Shown here: positions 23,701 through 60,017 of the stretch, piece after piece
Layout: each line of letters begins with the position of its first letter
How positions within the stretch are numbered: position 1 is the stretch's first letter
Assembly (NCBI RefSeq): GCF_954871325.1
Contig: NC_088775.1
Coordinates: 48,151,561-48,215,560, forward strand
Origin: Gordionus sp. m RMFG-2023
Taxonomy: Eukaryota; Nematomorpha; Gordioida; Chordodea; Parachordodidae
Direction of reading: 5' to 3'
Length of the DNA stretch: 64,000 nucleotides
Program-made: the position numbers and the translations under genes
The notes under the pieces: model-generated
Seen by the model: the letters and a program-made list of their open reading frames with translations, nothing else
Database searches by the model: none
What the model was told of the DNA's origin: nothing

Positions 23701-24857
23701 AGTTTTTATTTAATTACAGAAATACGCGTAATGATACTACAGGAGTTACACCATCTCAGAGAATGTTTAATCGAGATATTAGAATAAAATGGGACTTATT
23801 AAAACCGTTGGAGGAGAAGGAGAATAAAATAAACGTTACTTTACCATGAAATAGAACCTTTAACGTAAGAGATTTTGTTTGGTACAAAGTACAAGGTGAT
23901 GATAAATGGTGAAAGGTATGATCACACATAAAGAGAGTGACATGATGTTCCAAATTAAGACAGAGAAAGGTATTTTGAGGAGACATTTAGATCAAATAAG
24001 AATTAGAAACTGTTTTAACATACTTATTAATTATGACTCTAAGGATTCTTTTAAGGAGGGAAGTGTGTACAAAAATATAAAAATTACTGATAATAACAAT
24101 AAAACACCTATTTCTAGACCTGTGCCAATTAAACAAAAACCTGTTTATTTAAAAGACTACATAACTTAAAATATATAATCAATATTAAAATGCGTAAAGT
24201 AAATTAAATATTAAAAGGCTTACATTAAAACGCAAAAAATTAAAACGCTGAAAATATTATATAACAATCTTATTGATTTATCATTCTTCATTTATTCTTA
24301 TATCCAATTTGATGAATTATTATTTCTCATTATTCGTAACTTACTGATGATAATAACAATTTTGAAAAATGATAATAATAACAACTGAGCATTACAAAGT
24401 CACGATTTATAAGGACAACTTACGATAAGGATATCAAGCTTGCGATTTAAACAAACCAACGTGGAAAATCGTTTTAAACAAACAAACGTGCAAAATCGAT
24501 TTAAACAAACCAACGATTGGGACAAGCCAACGATATGATGACTTGTGAAACAACTTGATGAACAAACTAACTACGATAACATAATTAAACTTATGTGAAG
24601 GCTTTTTAGAAGAAGGAGAATGTTATATATTCAAATTTGGACAATTCAATTTATATTTGTACTGTTATTACAATTCAATTTATTCAAATTATATTTTTAT
24701 TTTAGTTACAATTTTATTTTATATGTTAACCTTTTTAATATTATAGTCTAATTTTAATTTGTAAAAAATGTTATATATACCTTACGAAAAGAGAAAGATA
24801 TCAGTTAATAAAATATATCTCTCCGTAAAATTGTTTTCTCTTCACTTTTCTTCTCAA
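20795..24857 (+). mobile_element. Ty3/gypsy LTR retrotransposon fossil 1
   Basis: Pol parts follow in Ty3/gypsy order. An Asn-rich region comes first (20795-21150), then an aspartic protease with DTGS (about 21275) and a reverse transcriptase (about 21650-22350) with IDFKNAF, LPFGL and YIDDLL. RNase H follows (about 22545-22880) with ATDAS, REALAI and TDHKPL. The integrase comes last (about 23180-23850), with a zinc-binding region and the NCTNF and SNGQVERMVRTF segments. A candidate 3' LTR follows a purine-rich tract (24608-24619). No matching 5' LTR or full gag was found upstream, so the copy looks 5'-truncated. It is broken, with only a handful of breaks, and looks younger than the second fossil at 35610-41975. 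Confidence 0.88.
24620..24857 (+). repeat. Candidate 3' LTR of Ty3/gypsy fossil 1
   Basis: It begins with TGTTATATATTC right after the purine tract gaagaaggagaa, as LTRs of this class do. The right limit is placed near cttcttctca and is approximate. There is no second copy in the window to confirm it. Confidence 0.45.
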
Positions 24858-25560
24858 AATAAATATGGGCTGAATTAATAATTGAATGATATTTATTTTT
24901 TGATATCAACCCTTGTAAAAACTCATTTTAAAAATAAAAAATAATAATTTACCAGGATAATAGTTGCTTAATCAGCATCTGTACAATCATTAAGAGGTTA
25001 AGACAGGGCTTGTTATCTAAAAAAACATAAGAATAATTTTAAAAATATTAATGTATTAAACCTGAAGAGGAATCAATATTTCAACTCTCTAGAAAGAGTG
25101 GGAATATCATCAGAAGCTAAAATTGATGTATTCTAAATGTAAAAAAAATATAAGAATTTATAATTTAATTTACTTGAAAGAATTAAATGATATTTATTTT
25201 TTGATATTAGCCCTTGTAAAAACTCATTTCTTGGAAAATAAGGGTGTATGATTTTTATTTGTAAAAACTCATTTTTATAAATAAAATATAATTTACCCTT
25301 TCTTCTCAAAATGAATATAAGATGAATTAATAAATGAATGATATTTAATTTTTGATATCATAAATTAAAAATATTATTTACCAGGATTATAGTTGCTTTT
25401 TATTTGAGTCTTGCTTTCTTGGATTTCTCAAAATATTTCACCTATAAAAAAAGTAAATAAATAAAATTTTTTATAAATTATAAATATTATTTACCAGGAT
25501 ATAATAGTTGCTTTTTATTTGAGTTTTGCTTTTATAAAAAATAAATAAATTAATAAAAAT
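24858..25560. repeat. Cluster of diverged direct repeats
   Basis: The word ttaccaggat followed by atagttgctt recurs at about 24951, 25379 and 25493. A companion block (gaatgatatttattttttga then cccttgtaaaaactcattt) recurs at about 24883, 25185 and 25338. The spacing is uneven, suggesting several partial copies of one small element. No coding region is seen. Confidence 0.65.
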
Positions 25561-26748
25561 AAATAAATACGTAGCGATGACATGACGTCACAATGACGTA
25601 GTGAGGACATCGGAAAATTATAATATAGATTATATGTTTTTCATTTTATAAATTATACAATTATAAATTAATTAAAAGATTTAAATAAAGACAGTTAATA
25701 TTTACATGTATTTAATATTTTGATGTTTATTTTTATTTTTTTAATATATTTTTATAAGATGGTTTTTTTAATATATATATTTAAAATTTTATTTTTAAAT
25801 AAATTGCTATCCAAGATTTTTGCTTAGATGTTTAAATCAAGCAATTATTAGGAAAATTACTTATTTATTTTGGAATAAATATTAGGAAGCAGATTCAAGA
25901 ATTATGTTGTTATAGGGGGAGGGGTAATTTATAAGATATTAAAATATTATTTTTTGGAACATTTAAAATTAATTAGAATTAACACAATATTTAATTTATT
26001 ATAACAAATCATATTTTAAAAATATGACAATTTCGAAAACAAATAGTAAAATATTGGAAAATAAAAAAAATTTAAGAGCGAAACTATATTGTATAAAATA
26101 TTTTAGCTATATAAAGAAGTAAGTAAACCACAATAAATTTTAAATTAAACATTTTATAAAATGTTAATCAGACTATAGTTCATAAACGGAAGCTTAATCC
26201 TCTATACGATTGTTGTAATTTTTCAAGATTAAATCTCTATGTATATTAAGCAGAGGTAGTCCATTCAATCTTTCTGATGTCGTAATTCTGAGATAAGTTT
26301 ATATTTACCGTAACGAAGCAAAGATCCTTACGTTTTTGCTTATTAAATATTGATATTGTTGCCATAATAGTTGTAATATTAATATATTTGGAAAAAGCTA
26401 AAATGTATTTTAAAATATGCAATTCGTCCATGGGTTTCTTGGAGGATATTAATCTTTCATACTAAAATTTAAATTCTGAAATGAAATTTTAATTGCCCTA
26501 AATGTAATAATTATATTACTTTGACAAAATTATAGTTCATGGCCCTTCTCTGCTATTGCCATTTTAACCATTTGAAAGATGATGAACCAGTAATTCCGAT
26601 ATAATTAAATATTGAGTCTGTGAATAAGTTTGTGAACAATTGGGGCCAAAACCTTTTTAAACACCCCCAAGACCCATCAAAAATAATATTCCACGAGGGT
26701 ATCATGTTTTAAACACTTACCTTAATTTATTGAATATTAATTTTCAAT
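25561..26748. other. AT-rich intergenic, no gene seen
   Basis: No supported coding region. The 61-codon minus-strand ORF at 26246-26431 has no recognisable motif. A perfect CRE-type octamer TGACGTCA lies at 25583-25590, but with no gene nearby it is not called as a regulatory site. Confidence 0.5.
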
Positions 26749-26806
26749 ATTTAGACTAGAGGTGGGCGCGGGCAGTGAAATTACGCGTGACCAATCTATA
26801 CAATCT

Positions 26807-28808
26807 CAGGGGGCCCAACTAAAAAAAAATTATGGGGGGCAAAGCCCCCCATACACTCTAATTTGCAGGCTTTCGGCCCGCTTTTGCCCAGCCTTTGGCT
26901 AGATTTTATATTAATATATTATACTTTTTTAAAATTAGCTAACTCTGAACAATTATTCTGAATTTTATATTTTGTCATTTATTATATCATGCATACAAAA
27001 TAAACTAGCATATAAATAATTAAAACAATACAAGACATTTCTAAAATTAATATTTTTTAATACAAAATCTATTTATAACCGTATAAAATATTTTCGATTT
27101 ATAAAAAAAATTTGCGTCTAGTGATAAAAAAAAGGTTAATTAATTCGTACATATGCCTCAATTGATAATGGTTTTTAAAAACCACATTATATAATATAAT
27201 TCTTAGCAACTTATATTGACAAAAGGTCCTGAAACTAATATAACTCTCCGTTACCATTTTAGACAATGTTTTATAGAATGGACTAATAAGGAAAAATATA
27301 TAGGCCTAATCAAATCAACAATTCTTGAAGAAGAGATTATAAACGACCAATCCAATTTATAAACTATATGGTGGTTATTCTCTCAGATGATATGATGGAA
27401 GTTAGATAAGTAATCGAGACAATTATTGTGAGATATTAAATTTCCAAAAGATTATCTTTCATTTTTAATAATATATAAACGACTACACAGTTGACCATTA
27501 TTGCTTAACTAAAATATGCAATCATATGCTCTCAGCAAGCTGTAGTAATAATCTTAACTTATATTACCACACAAATAATAGATGCTGGTTTATTTTCAGT
27601 CATAGCCATGATCACGATGTTAACTCATATCAGAATTTATTATGTTAGATAAATTGATAAAACAAACATACTAAAAATCTTTAGAAGAAATTATGTAAAT
27701 ATATTAAAGGTTTAAGTTATTTACCATTGTGATATGATGGAAGCAATTAAGATTATATATTATTGTCGCATCACCTCGAGTTGGTGTATTATATCTTAAA
27801 ATAAAAGTAGTTAGTAATAATATCAAAAATATACTCTTATTAAAAATTTACCTCGAAACTGTTTTTCAAATAAGAAAAAATAGCTTTCCTAAAAGCACGT
27901 AAAAAAGAGAAGAAAATTTAATTTATTACATCCATTGTGGGATGAATAATGAGATGTTTAATTTTTACTAATATTTTTAAATAAATAGAAGGCGTTAAAG
28001 ATATGAATGCAAATTGTTACTATAAGCATTTTTCATCAAAATTTATTAAAATATTAACTTTAATATATAATATAACTGTCAAATACGCCTGTAAAAGTGG
28101 CATTTACCTAATATTTTATTACCAATTATATATAATAGAATTATATTAAGAAATCTCATATACTTATTTGGAACTTTATAATATATTTAGGAAGAGGCAA
28201 GCTAATTAAATATAAAAATGAATAAAATAGTTGATTAGTAATTTATATACAATATTAAATTTGTTAATTTAAAATTAATAAATGATTATAGAAATTTAAT
28301 TAGGGTTATATAATAATTTAAACAATAAAAGTCAATTGAGCTTAAACTGTTAATGCTAAATTAATATTTAGTGAGTGATGTTGATATTCTATTTTTAACA
28401 CTGAATTTGATTGCAAGCTGACATAGTGAATATATAATTTATATGCATTAACTTATTATAATATTTTAAATAGTATTCATTTAATAAAAATTTAGATAGT
28501 CTTATTAATTTTTAAATAAAATTTTAATTTTTAAATAAAATTTTAATTTTTAAATAAAATTTTAATTTTTAAATAAAATTTAGATAGTCTTATTAATTTT
28601 TAAATAAAATTTAGATAGTCTTATTAATTTTTAAATAATATAGATTAGATAGGCTTATTAATTTTTAAATAATAAAATTAAATCTATATATTACGTAAGA
28701 GAATTATAAAAGAAATCGTTCAGGGGGCAATCAAAACAATTTATTTTTAGTTCAAGGGGATATTAAGGAGCCATTAAAAAAAAATTTTGCTTCAGGGGGC
28801 TCGAGCCC
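26807..28808. mobile_element. Insertion of about 2 kb inside the hAT at 26757
   Basis: GC-rich hAT end sequence (ttacgcgtgaccaatc) stops near 26806 and similar GC-rich hAT sequence resumes near 28810 (acgcggacgtcacgg). The intervening DNA is AT-rich with C/G-rich borders: cagggggcccaac at 26807 and cagggggctcgagcccct ending 28810. Poly-A runs follow or precede these borders. No coding capacity and no clear duplication were found; the exact borders are uncertain. Confidence 0.5.
28498..28680. repeat. Short tandem repeats (18 and about 36 bp)
   Basis: tttaatttttaaataaaa repeats about four times (28515-28580). It is followed by about four copies of a longer unit, tagatagtcttattaatttt, up to 28680. 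Low complexity, no coding. Confidence 0.85.
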
Positions 28809-30989
28809 CTACGCGGACGTCACGGTCAGGGCGTGAGTGTGAATAAATTTTAAATTCCAAGGCGTGACTGGGCGTGACAGGCCTTCCCAAAATTTTCTCC
28901 GGGCGTGATCTAGCGTGAACATAAATTTCCCGTGAATTACGAAAATTTTTATTTTTAAAATTGTTTTTTTATAAATATAAATTTGCAATTTTATAATTAT
29001 ATTATATATTTTCTTATTTAATTTAGTTCTTTATTTATAAACTAAAACATCCGGTATCATTTCGTTAGTTCTATTTTCTTTTTATGTCTAGGCGTTGTTT
29101 ATCGCGAGACTTTTTGCTAAATTTTGTTTAAACTTTTTAAAGAAATGTCACTTATATTTTATTTGTAAAGATTTTCAATCTTTAAATGCAACAGAAAGTG
29201 GAAGATTTTACAAGCTAGGCCAAGAGATAAATGTTGGTGTTACATATGGATAACAAAATATAAAAGTTGTGAACCGGAAAACTCTAATGAATACTATAGG
29301 TCTAAATATATACCATGAAATAAAATTTAAGATTAAAAGCAAATAATAATTACTTGTCCATAATCACGGATATTTGGACGGATGACTATAAAAATCTAAG
29401 TTTTTTAACCATTAAAGTACATATTATCATTAAGGATTTTAAAACATTTGTTTTGGCCACAAGGGCAATGGATGAAAAAAAACGTCAATATTAAAAGTGT
29501 TGTCAATTCAATTTTAGGAGAATATACAGAAGTAGAAAATTACTTAAATAAATGTGTAGTTGTGAGTGATAACGGAGCAAATCTTATAAGTGCATTCAAA
29601 GATGACGAAACGCTAGCATGTATATGCCATATACTAAATAATATTATGCATTATATTTTTGACAATTGTTTAACTGAAATAGCCTTAAATATAAATGGTG
29701 TAAAAAAAATAGTACAATATTTCGAACAATCTACAGCTAATAGCAAACTAAGCCACACCCTTAAACAAAATGTAATTACGAGATGGAACTCTATATATAT
29801 CATGATACAGAGTTTATTAAAATTATATTCTGAAATACAGGTGCACTTGTTTAGCAAGCAAGAATTAAATAGATTAGCCACAATTGATATCAGCATCATA
29901 CACGAGTTAGATAAATTTTTATTAATATTTAAAGAATGCTCGGATAATCTGAGAGCAGATTCTCGTCCCACAATAAATGAAGTTTGTCTATGTAAACAAA
30001 AATTAGTAAAATTTTGTTAACCTTCTGAACGTGATACAATAATAATCAAAACCTTAAAATACAGAACAAGATTTCTTTTAAAAGATTATTATGCAGCCAC
30101 TACATAAGGTAGGCTCAATTCTAAATCCGAATTTCAAAAGACTTAAGTTTTTAATAAAAGAAGAAAAGGATGATATATATATATATAACAATCTTAAAAA
30201 TGCAAAATGATATAAAATTAGATGATATGCATAAGTCGATGCCAACTATCATTTATAACTTTCCTACTTATCCTAAACTCATAAAAAACTGTATATTCTA
30301 AATGGTCAATATCAACTATCATTTATATCTTTCGTAATTCATCCTACACTCATAAAAGAACGTATATTCTAAATGTTAAAGAATTTCTAGATGATTTTGA
30401 TGAAGCAAGGTGGAAGCAGGAATATTAGTTTCCCTTTTTGAGAAAATTATAGAGTAAAATTTTGTCAGCTGCAAGTTCGGCTTCTAGTGAAAGGTTATTT
30501 TCTGTAGTCAATCCGGAAAAAAAAGATGAACATTCTTCTTTTTCTAAATAAATTTCGATTTAAAGATTGTATTTATTTTTGTTATAAATATGGATTATAA
30601 AATTAGAGAAATAAATAGAATGAATTCAAAAAAGTGTAAAATTATAGAAATAGTTTTAAAAAATTTAAAACACCGTGAATTTTCGGGCGTGATATTACTT
30701 TTCGTGAGCGGGCGGGTCGGGTCAAACATTTTTTATTTGCCACCGCCGCGCCCACCTTTAATTTAGACAATTGGCTTTATCTTTTTTTTATTATCCTATC
30801 ATTATTTACCCTTACCTGACAAAATCATAACAGTTAAACTTTATTAAAGAAACCATTAATTCATTTGATCTTTCAAATATTTAATTCCAAATCTTCAATA
30901 ATTAATAAAACTCCTTGAAGTTTAAAATTAACCTAATTACAAAAAAAATGATTTTTGATATTATTGGTAGCTCTTTGTCTTATGAACTC

Positions 30990-31330
30990 TAATGAAACCT
31001 TTGCCCAATTGATGACAACACTTATCAGGCACTTTTATCCTAATCTGAATGTACTTTTTAAACTTCATCAATATATGATCTACTCCTATTAATTTTACTG
31101 AGGAAGAGGTAGAAGTAGCTATAAAATATTTAAAAAGATTATACTAGAGGAATTAATGCAATTAGCCCAATTTATCTATTATTAAACCTGCCATTAGGAA
31201 GTAATAGTATATTGGCCAATATTACGATCTTATGCAACAAAATCATTTAAGGATAAACTTCATCACAAATTATCCCGATTTTTATTTGGGTCTATCTAGT
31301 AACCTGCAAAAATGAAGCTATTTATCACAC
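30990..31330 (+). mobile_element. RT/nuclease retroelement fragment (pre-RT part)
   Basis: Plus-strand frames give INFTEEEVEVAIKYLK, then RGINAISPIYLL and ILCNKII. These align with FTSEEVFKSVRSFQK, then the GFEGIKPSFL and LCNKVINGE regions of the copy at 17115-19950. Frame changes separate the pieces. It stops where another repeat (31300-31660) begins. Confidence 0.5.
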
Positions 31331-31660
31331 CTATGTGTTAAAGGTGAACCTAACTCTATACTTTAAAGTAAGTAGAAACGGTGGTGGCTTATAAAAATTT
31401 ACTAAAAAATAAAGATAACAAAAATATTAAAAAATAAAACTTTTTGCTCCTCTATTTTCTTTGTGAGTATAAAATAAATTAAAAAACAAAATTTTTATAA
31501 CAATAAATAAAGGGATTCAAATTTAACACTTTTGAAAAATATTACAATTTTTAGAGGAGGGGGGGGGGGCACTTAGCCTCTCTTTAAAATTTGAAAAAGA
31601 GGCTAAAAATAAAAAAATTAGCGAGGGGCTTATGCATTACAATACACCCCTAAAGATTAA
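31300..31660. repeat. Dispersed repeat, partner at 53080-53400
   Basis: Shared words include gaagctatttatcac, ggtgaac..actctatact and a cttagcctctc-type segment next to an 11-base G run (31559-31569). The copy at 53080-53400 has the same order and ends in a C run. Probably a small non-autonomous transposon; terminal repeats are not clear. Confidence 0.6.
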
Positions 31661-33506
31661 TATATATATATATATATATATAATATTGCAAAGAATGTGA
31701 CTTATCCTTTTCCAAAATTTGAGAAGTTTTGTACAAAACAAAAAAATTAAAACATATAAATTATATATATTTATACAATTTTATAAAATACTGAATAGAT
31801 ATATTGAAAAATTATAAAATCTGATTCCCAGGTAAAAAAGATAGGCTTCAATAATACAGGTGATTCCATGAATGCTTTCTTTGAATAATAATATGAATAT
31901 AAAGAAAATCAACAATTTACATTTTTATACCAAAAAATAATAAATTTATATTTAGTGGTAGCCGATAAAAACTTGAAACAGAAATTATATTGTTATTAAA
32001 ACGTAATAATAATAAATAAAATATATTAATTAGATAATTTTCAAATAACTATTAGAATGCCACTTTTTTGAAACTGATGACAGCGCGCCATTTTTTTGGG
32101 GAAATTAGCGAGTGTATTTTTTTGTTATTGAAAATTAGCGGTAGAGGAAAGAAAGGCCCTGCTTTTAAAAGTAGCGTTATAACCTATAGAAGAAAGTATA
32201 TAAATTAGGTAATAAATAAAAACATGATTGGTATTATAGCAAAATATAAATAATTGGCAAATGACTAAATTAGGATTAATCATAATTTATGTTGTTGAAT
32301 ATGTTGATCGATGTTATTTTATTATTTATTTTGGCAATATTTTTTTTATATATCAATTTGTATTTAAATTTAATCGGTGAAAATTTTATATTAACATTTT
32401 TTTTATTACATCAATTTGTATTAGTTATTTTTTTTTATTATTGTTTAAAAAAAAGAAGATATATAAAGAGAAATTGTTTTTGTTGAGAGATAGAAAAAAT
32501 GTAATTTATCTTTGAAAATAAAAATGTAATTTAAGTAATATAAAGATTAATCTATATATATAATTATAAATAAATATTTGATTTTATAGTAACCATTTCT
32601 AGATATTTTTGAATTAGTTACATGAGTGTAAATAATATTTAAATGTTTATATTTTACTGTCTGAGGCGTTAATTTCATATCATATTATATTATGTTCAAT
32701 TGATTTAAAAAGTATATATTTTACTGTCTGATGATATATTAGATATATAAAAATCGACATCTTTTAAGTTAAAAACAAAGAATAAAATATATTTAATTTT
32801 ATTATACCAGATTCCATATAAAAAATAAAATTATGTTTATTATGATATTCTCATATATATATTCTAAAATTTCCCAATCAATACGAGCACATCCCAACCG
32901 AATCCCTACATTGACCATTGTTATTTTTGGCAGTGCTTGGTACAATTTCTTACCTCCAACTAGATATAATTTGACAGAGAGAATATTTAAAATTTTAATT
33001 TTATAGGGCTGAATAGTATTTATGGAATAATCAATTATCCTTATTAAATTCTGTTCATTTGTTTTAATTTAGGAATATTTTATGCAATAATAAATGTGTT
33101 CTCTATCTAACAAGTTTAAAGAGTTGGAATAGGATTTTAAAGATTCAAATAAAACCGAGATTATTATTTACGCGAACGGACCCTTATTTTTACCTGAACA
33201 AAAATTTGCTAAGTTAAGATATCTGTGAAAATATTCATTAAATTTCTTTTTTTAAAAAAAATTTCAATTTAATAGGGATCTTGGAGAGTGGTGGAAAAGT
33301 GATAACTAATAATGATATGTTTGTGTGTTCTACTTGATCTGCAAATGTACAATCACTACTAGTTAGGCATAATTAATGGTGATTTTTTAGTAATATTTTA
33401 ACATTATAAACAGAAATGGGTTAGTTTTATATTAAAATATAATGTAAAGGTTTATATATTATTTTAGATAAATATTTTTATAAACCTGTAAGCTGTACAT
33501 ATATTC
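31661..33506. other. AT-rich sequence downstream of MCM8, no gene seen
   Basis: A TA dinucleotide run lies at 31659-31681. The 65-codon ORF at 32289-32486 is low-complexity hydrophobic. The sequence just below 33507 should hold the MCM8 3' UTR, but no canonical AATAAA was found on the minus strand within the first 100 bases. Confidence 0.5.
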
Positions 33507-58182
<24,676 letters not shown>

Positions 58183-58930
58183 CTAAAATTATAAGATTCG
58201 ATCAATGTTATTTCGATTGCGTAATTCAAAAGTTTTAAATATTAATTCAATATTTTAATCGCGACTAGTAAAAGCAGGCCCGTAGCCATGAAGAGCTCTG
58301 GGACAATGTCGCCTTTTTTATTCCTCGGGAAATAAACTAGTTTTGGTGAATTCGTCGGTTACCATGATGATTCTTCTAAACTTCTTGAACAAGAAAAGAT
58401 AAGTTAGTCAATATTAGCAAGATTTAATTATTTAAACAATTAAAATACATTTTTGCAAACAACTTCCTGCTTATCACGCGATGATACCTAAACGTTAATT
58501 AGACCAATACATGTCAACTATTAATACAATATTGGAAAAATATTGAAAGAAGATGAATAACTTTACATGAAGAAGATAAATACTTTTTCAAAATACCTAT
58601 TTTGATTTTCCCAGTTAAGTTTAAGATATTAAAAATGGCAAATTACTTCCTACCCATCACGTGATCATACTTAATCAATTATAGATCTATACATATCAAA
58701 TATTAAAATAGATCCAAAGAAGAAAAAATAATTAGAAAAATGTTGAAAACTTTAGAGTGGGTTTTATGGTTATTCCCGAAAATGGCGCCCATACACTTTG
58801 AAATCGAAAATGTAAATATAAGTTAATATTGAAATTAATAAATAATCGATCATCTTTTTTTAGTATTATTATAACTATTTAATCCTGATTTAGATTTTTC
58901 CTATGGAAATTCACAATGATATTCTAATCA
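58183..58930. other. Upstream of the first MCM8 exon seen; MITE scrap
   Basis: No further MCM8 exon could be recognised. At about 58273 (caggcccgtagccatg) a typical end of a hAT-type small repeat occurs on the plus strand without a partner. The rest is AT-rich. Confidence 0.45.
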
Positions 58931-58934
58931 ATAC

Positions 58935-59090
58935 CTTTCCATAAATATTACTAATAAGGCATGGGCTTTATCTATCTTTTTTATTTCCCATGGACATTTA
59001 ACCAAGTGGCTTTCCAACTTACGCACACTTTGGTTACATTGTTTGTTATTGAAACATATTTGTGGGTTAAAAGAAAGGATAAGAAATATT
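58935..59090 (-). CDS. Candidate exon with a CHHC-like zinc finger
   Basis: The minus-strand frame reads ICFNNKQCNQSV, RKLESHLVKCPWEIKK and AHALLVIFMER, then meets a donor AAAG/GTATTG at 58935. The spacing C-x5-C-x9-H-x3-C resembles the CHHC zinc finger of U11-48K/TRM13-type RNA-binding proteins, with Cys in place of the first His. No acceptor was fixed and the left limit is a guess. It could be a chance frame or transposon scrap; its composition is less AT-driven than the flanks. It is not part of MCM8 as I know that protein. Confidence 0.25.
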
Positions 59091-60009
59091 TCAGTGAAAG
59101 TATTATAATAACAATCATATAATAAAAATTATAATGAACTAATCTTATTTAGATAAAATTAATCTTTTTGATTTGGTCAAATAACCACATTTTAAAAATG
59201 ATTAGTTTGCTTGTTTGATTTGTGTGATATTTTGTTATAAACAATTGATTTATCCTCAGAAAAAGGGGGTTATAAATCATATTTATCATAATATAATTTA
59301 AAAACTAGCCTCTAGTGTAGAAAGGAGGAGAGGGAGAGTTTCAAAATAATTAAACAATTGCCACAAAACTAATCATTAAGATATTTTAATTAAGGGTATT
59401 ATAACGTATATTTTAAATTAGGGGAATGCATCAGAACACTCAATTGGGAAATAACAGTAGCTAAAATTAAAAATATTAAACTCCATTATTTATTAGTCAT
59501 AAAAATAAAATTGTAAATTTGGTTTAAAAGTTTTATTTGAGGATATTCATAATAGTATTCGTTTTAAAAAATGAATGATTTTCTTCCCGACTCACTGATA
59601 TCGACTAGTTAATTTTTTGTTTGCACATATTGAAGTTCTGATTGACAGTCAGCTTTTCATTTGAAAAAATATCAAATAAGCTTAAACTTATCAATATATA
59701 TTTTTTCAATAATTTCCTGACCGGATCTCTTGATGAATTAACTATCTACAAAAAAATAGTATACTAAGGTAATTAAAATTATGATAAATGATATTTTTCA
59801 ATCTAAATCTATAACTTCTCTAATTGAAATATTAGTATTTAGTTTAAATCGCGATTTAAATCAAAAAAATCGATATTTTAATTTTAAAAAAGTCACAAGT
59901 TTTGCCAACCTTATCTCTTAGGTTACCCGCAATTTTTTAATCCAGTTAGATGGAATTTGAGAGGGTTCAAGCGTAGCTCTGCTATTAAAAAAAAATGACG
60001 ATTACGTTT
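59091..60009. other. AT-rich sequence, nothing recognised
   Basis: No coding region or repeat that I can support. Confidence 0.5.
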
Positions 60010-60017
60010 GCTATGAC

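Larger units (their letters stand above)
26757..30760 (+). mobile_element. hAT DNA transposon with perfect 8-bp target duplication
   Basis: The left end is TAGAGGTGGGCGCGG (26757) and the right end CCGCGCCCACCTTTA (ends 30760), inverted repeats matching at 14 of 15 positions. They are flanked by an identical target duplication, atttagac, at 26749-26756 and 30761-30768. The transposase is on the plus strand: SIITDIWTDD (first Asp, about 29355), VVSDNGANLISAFKDDE (second Asp, about 29559), CHILNNIMHY, TRWNSIYIM, and a dimerisation segment LSAASSASSERLFS (about 30460-30500). A frameshift near 29450 and further stops after 30018 inactivate it. The left part is interrupted by a second element (26807-28808). 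GC-rich words with gggcgtga recur near both ends and may be transposase-binding repeats. Confidence 0.9.

Noticed and set aside
25583-25590. CRE-type regulatory site TGACGTCA
   Set aside because: One such octamer is expected by chance at this scale and no gene is nearby.
32289-32486. Small membrane protein ORF
   Set aside because: A poly-T-driven Leu/Phe/Ile run with no conserved feature.
58280-58380. MCM8 exon suggested by a KGDIVPEL frame
   Set aside because: The resemblance to the MCM GD(I/T)V motif is two or three residues, frames are broken, and the plus strand there looks like a small hAT-type repeat end.
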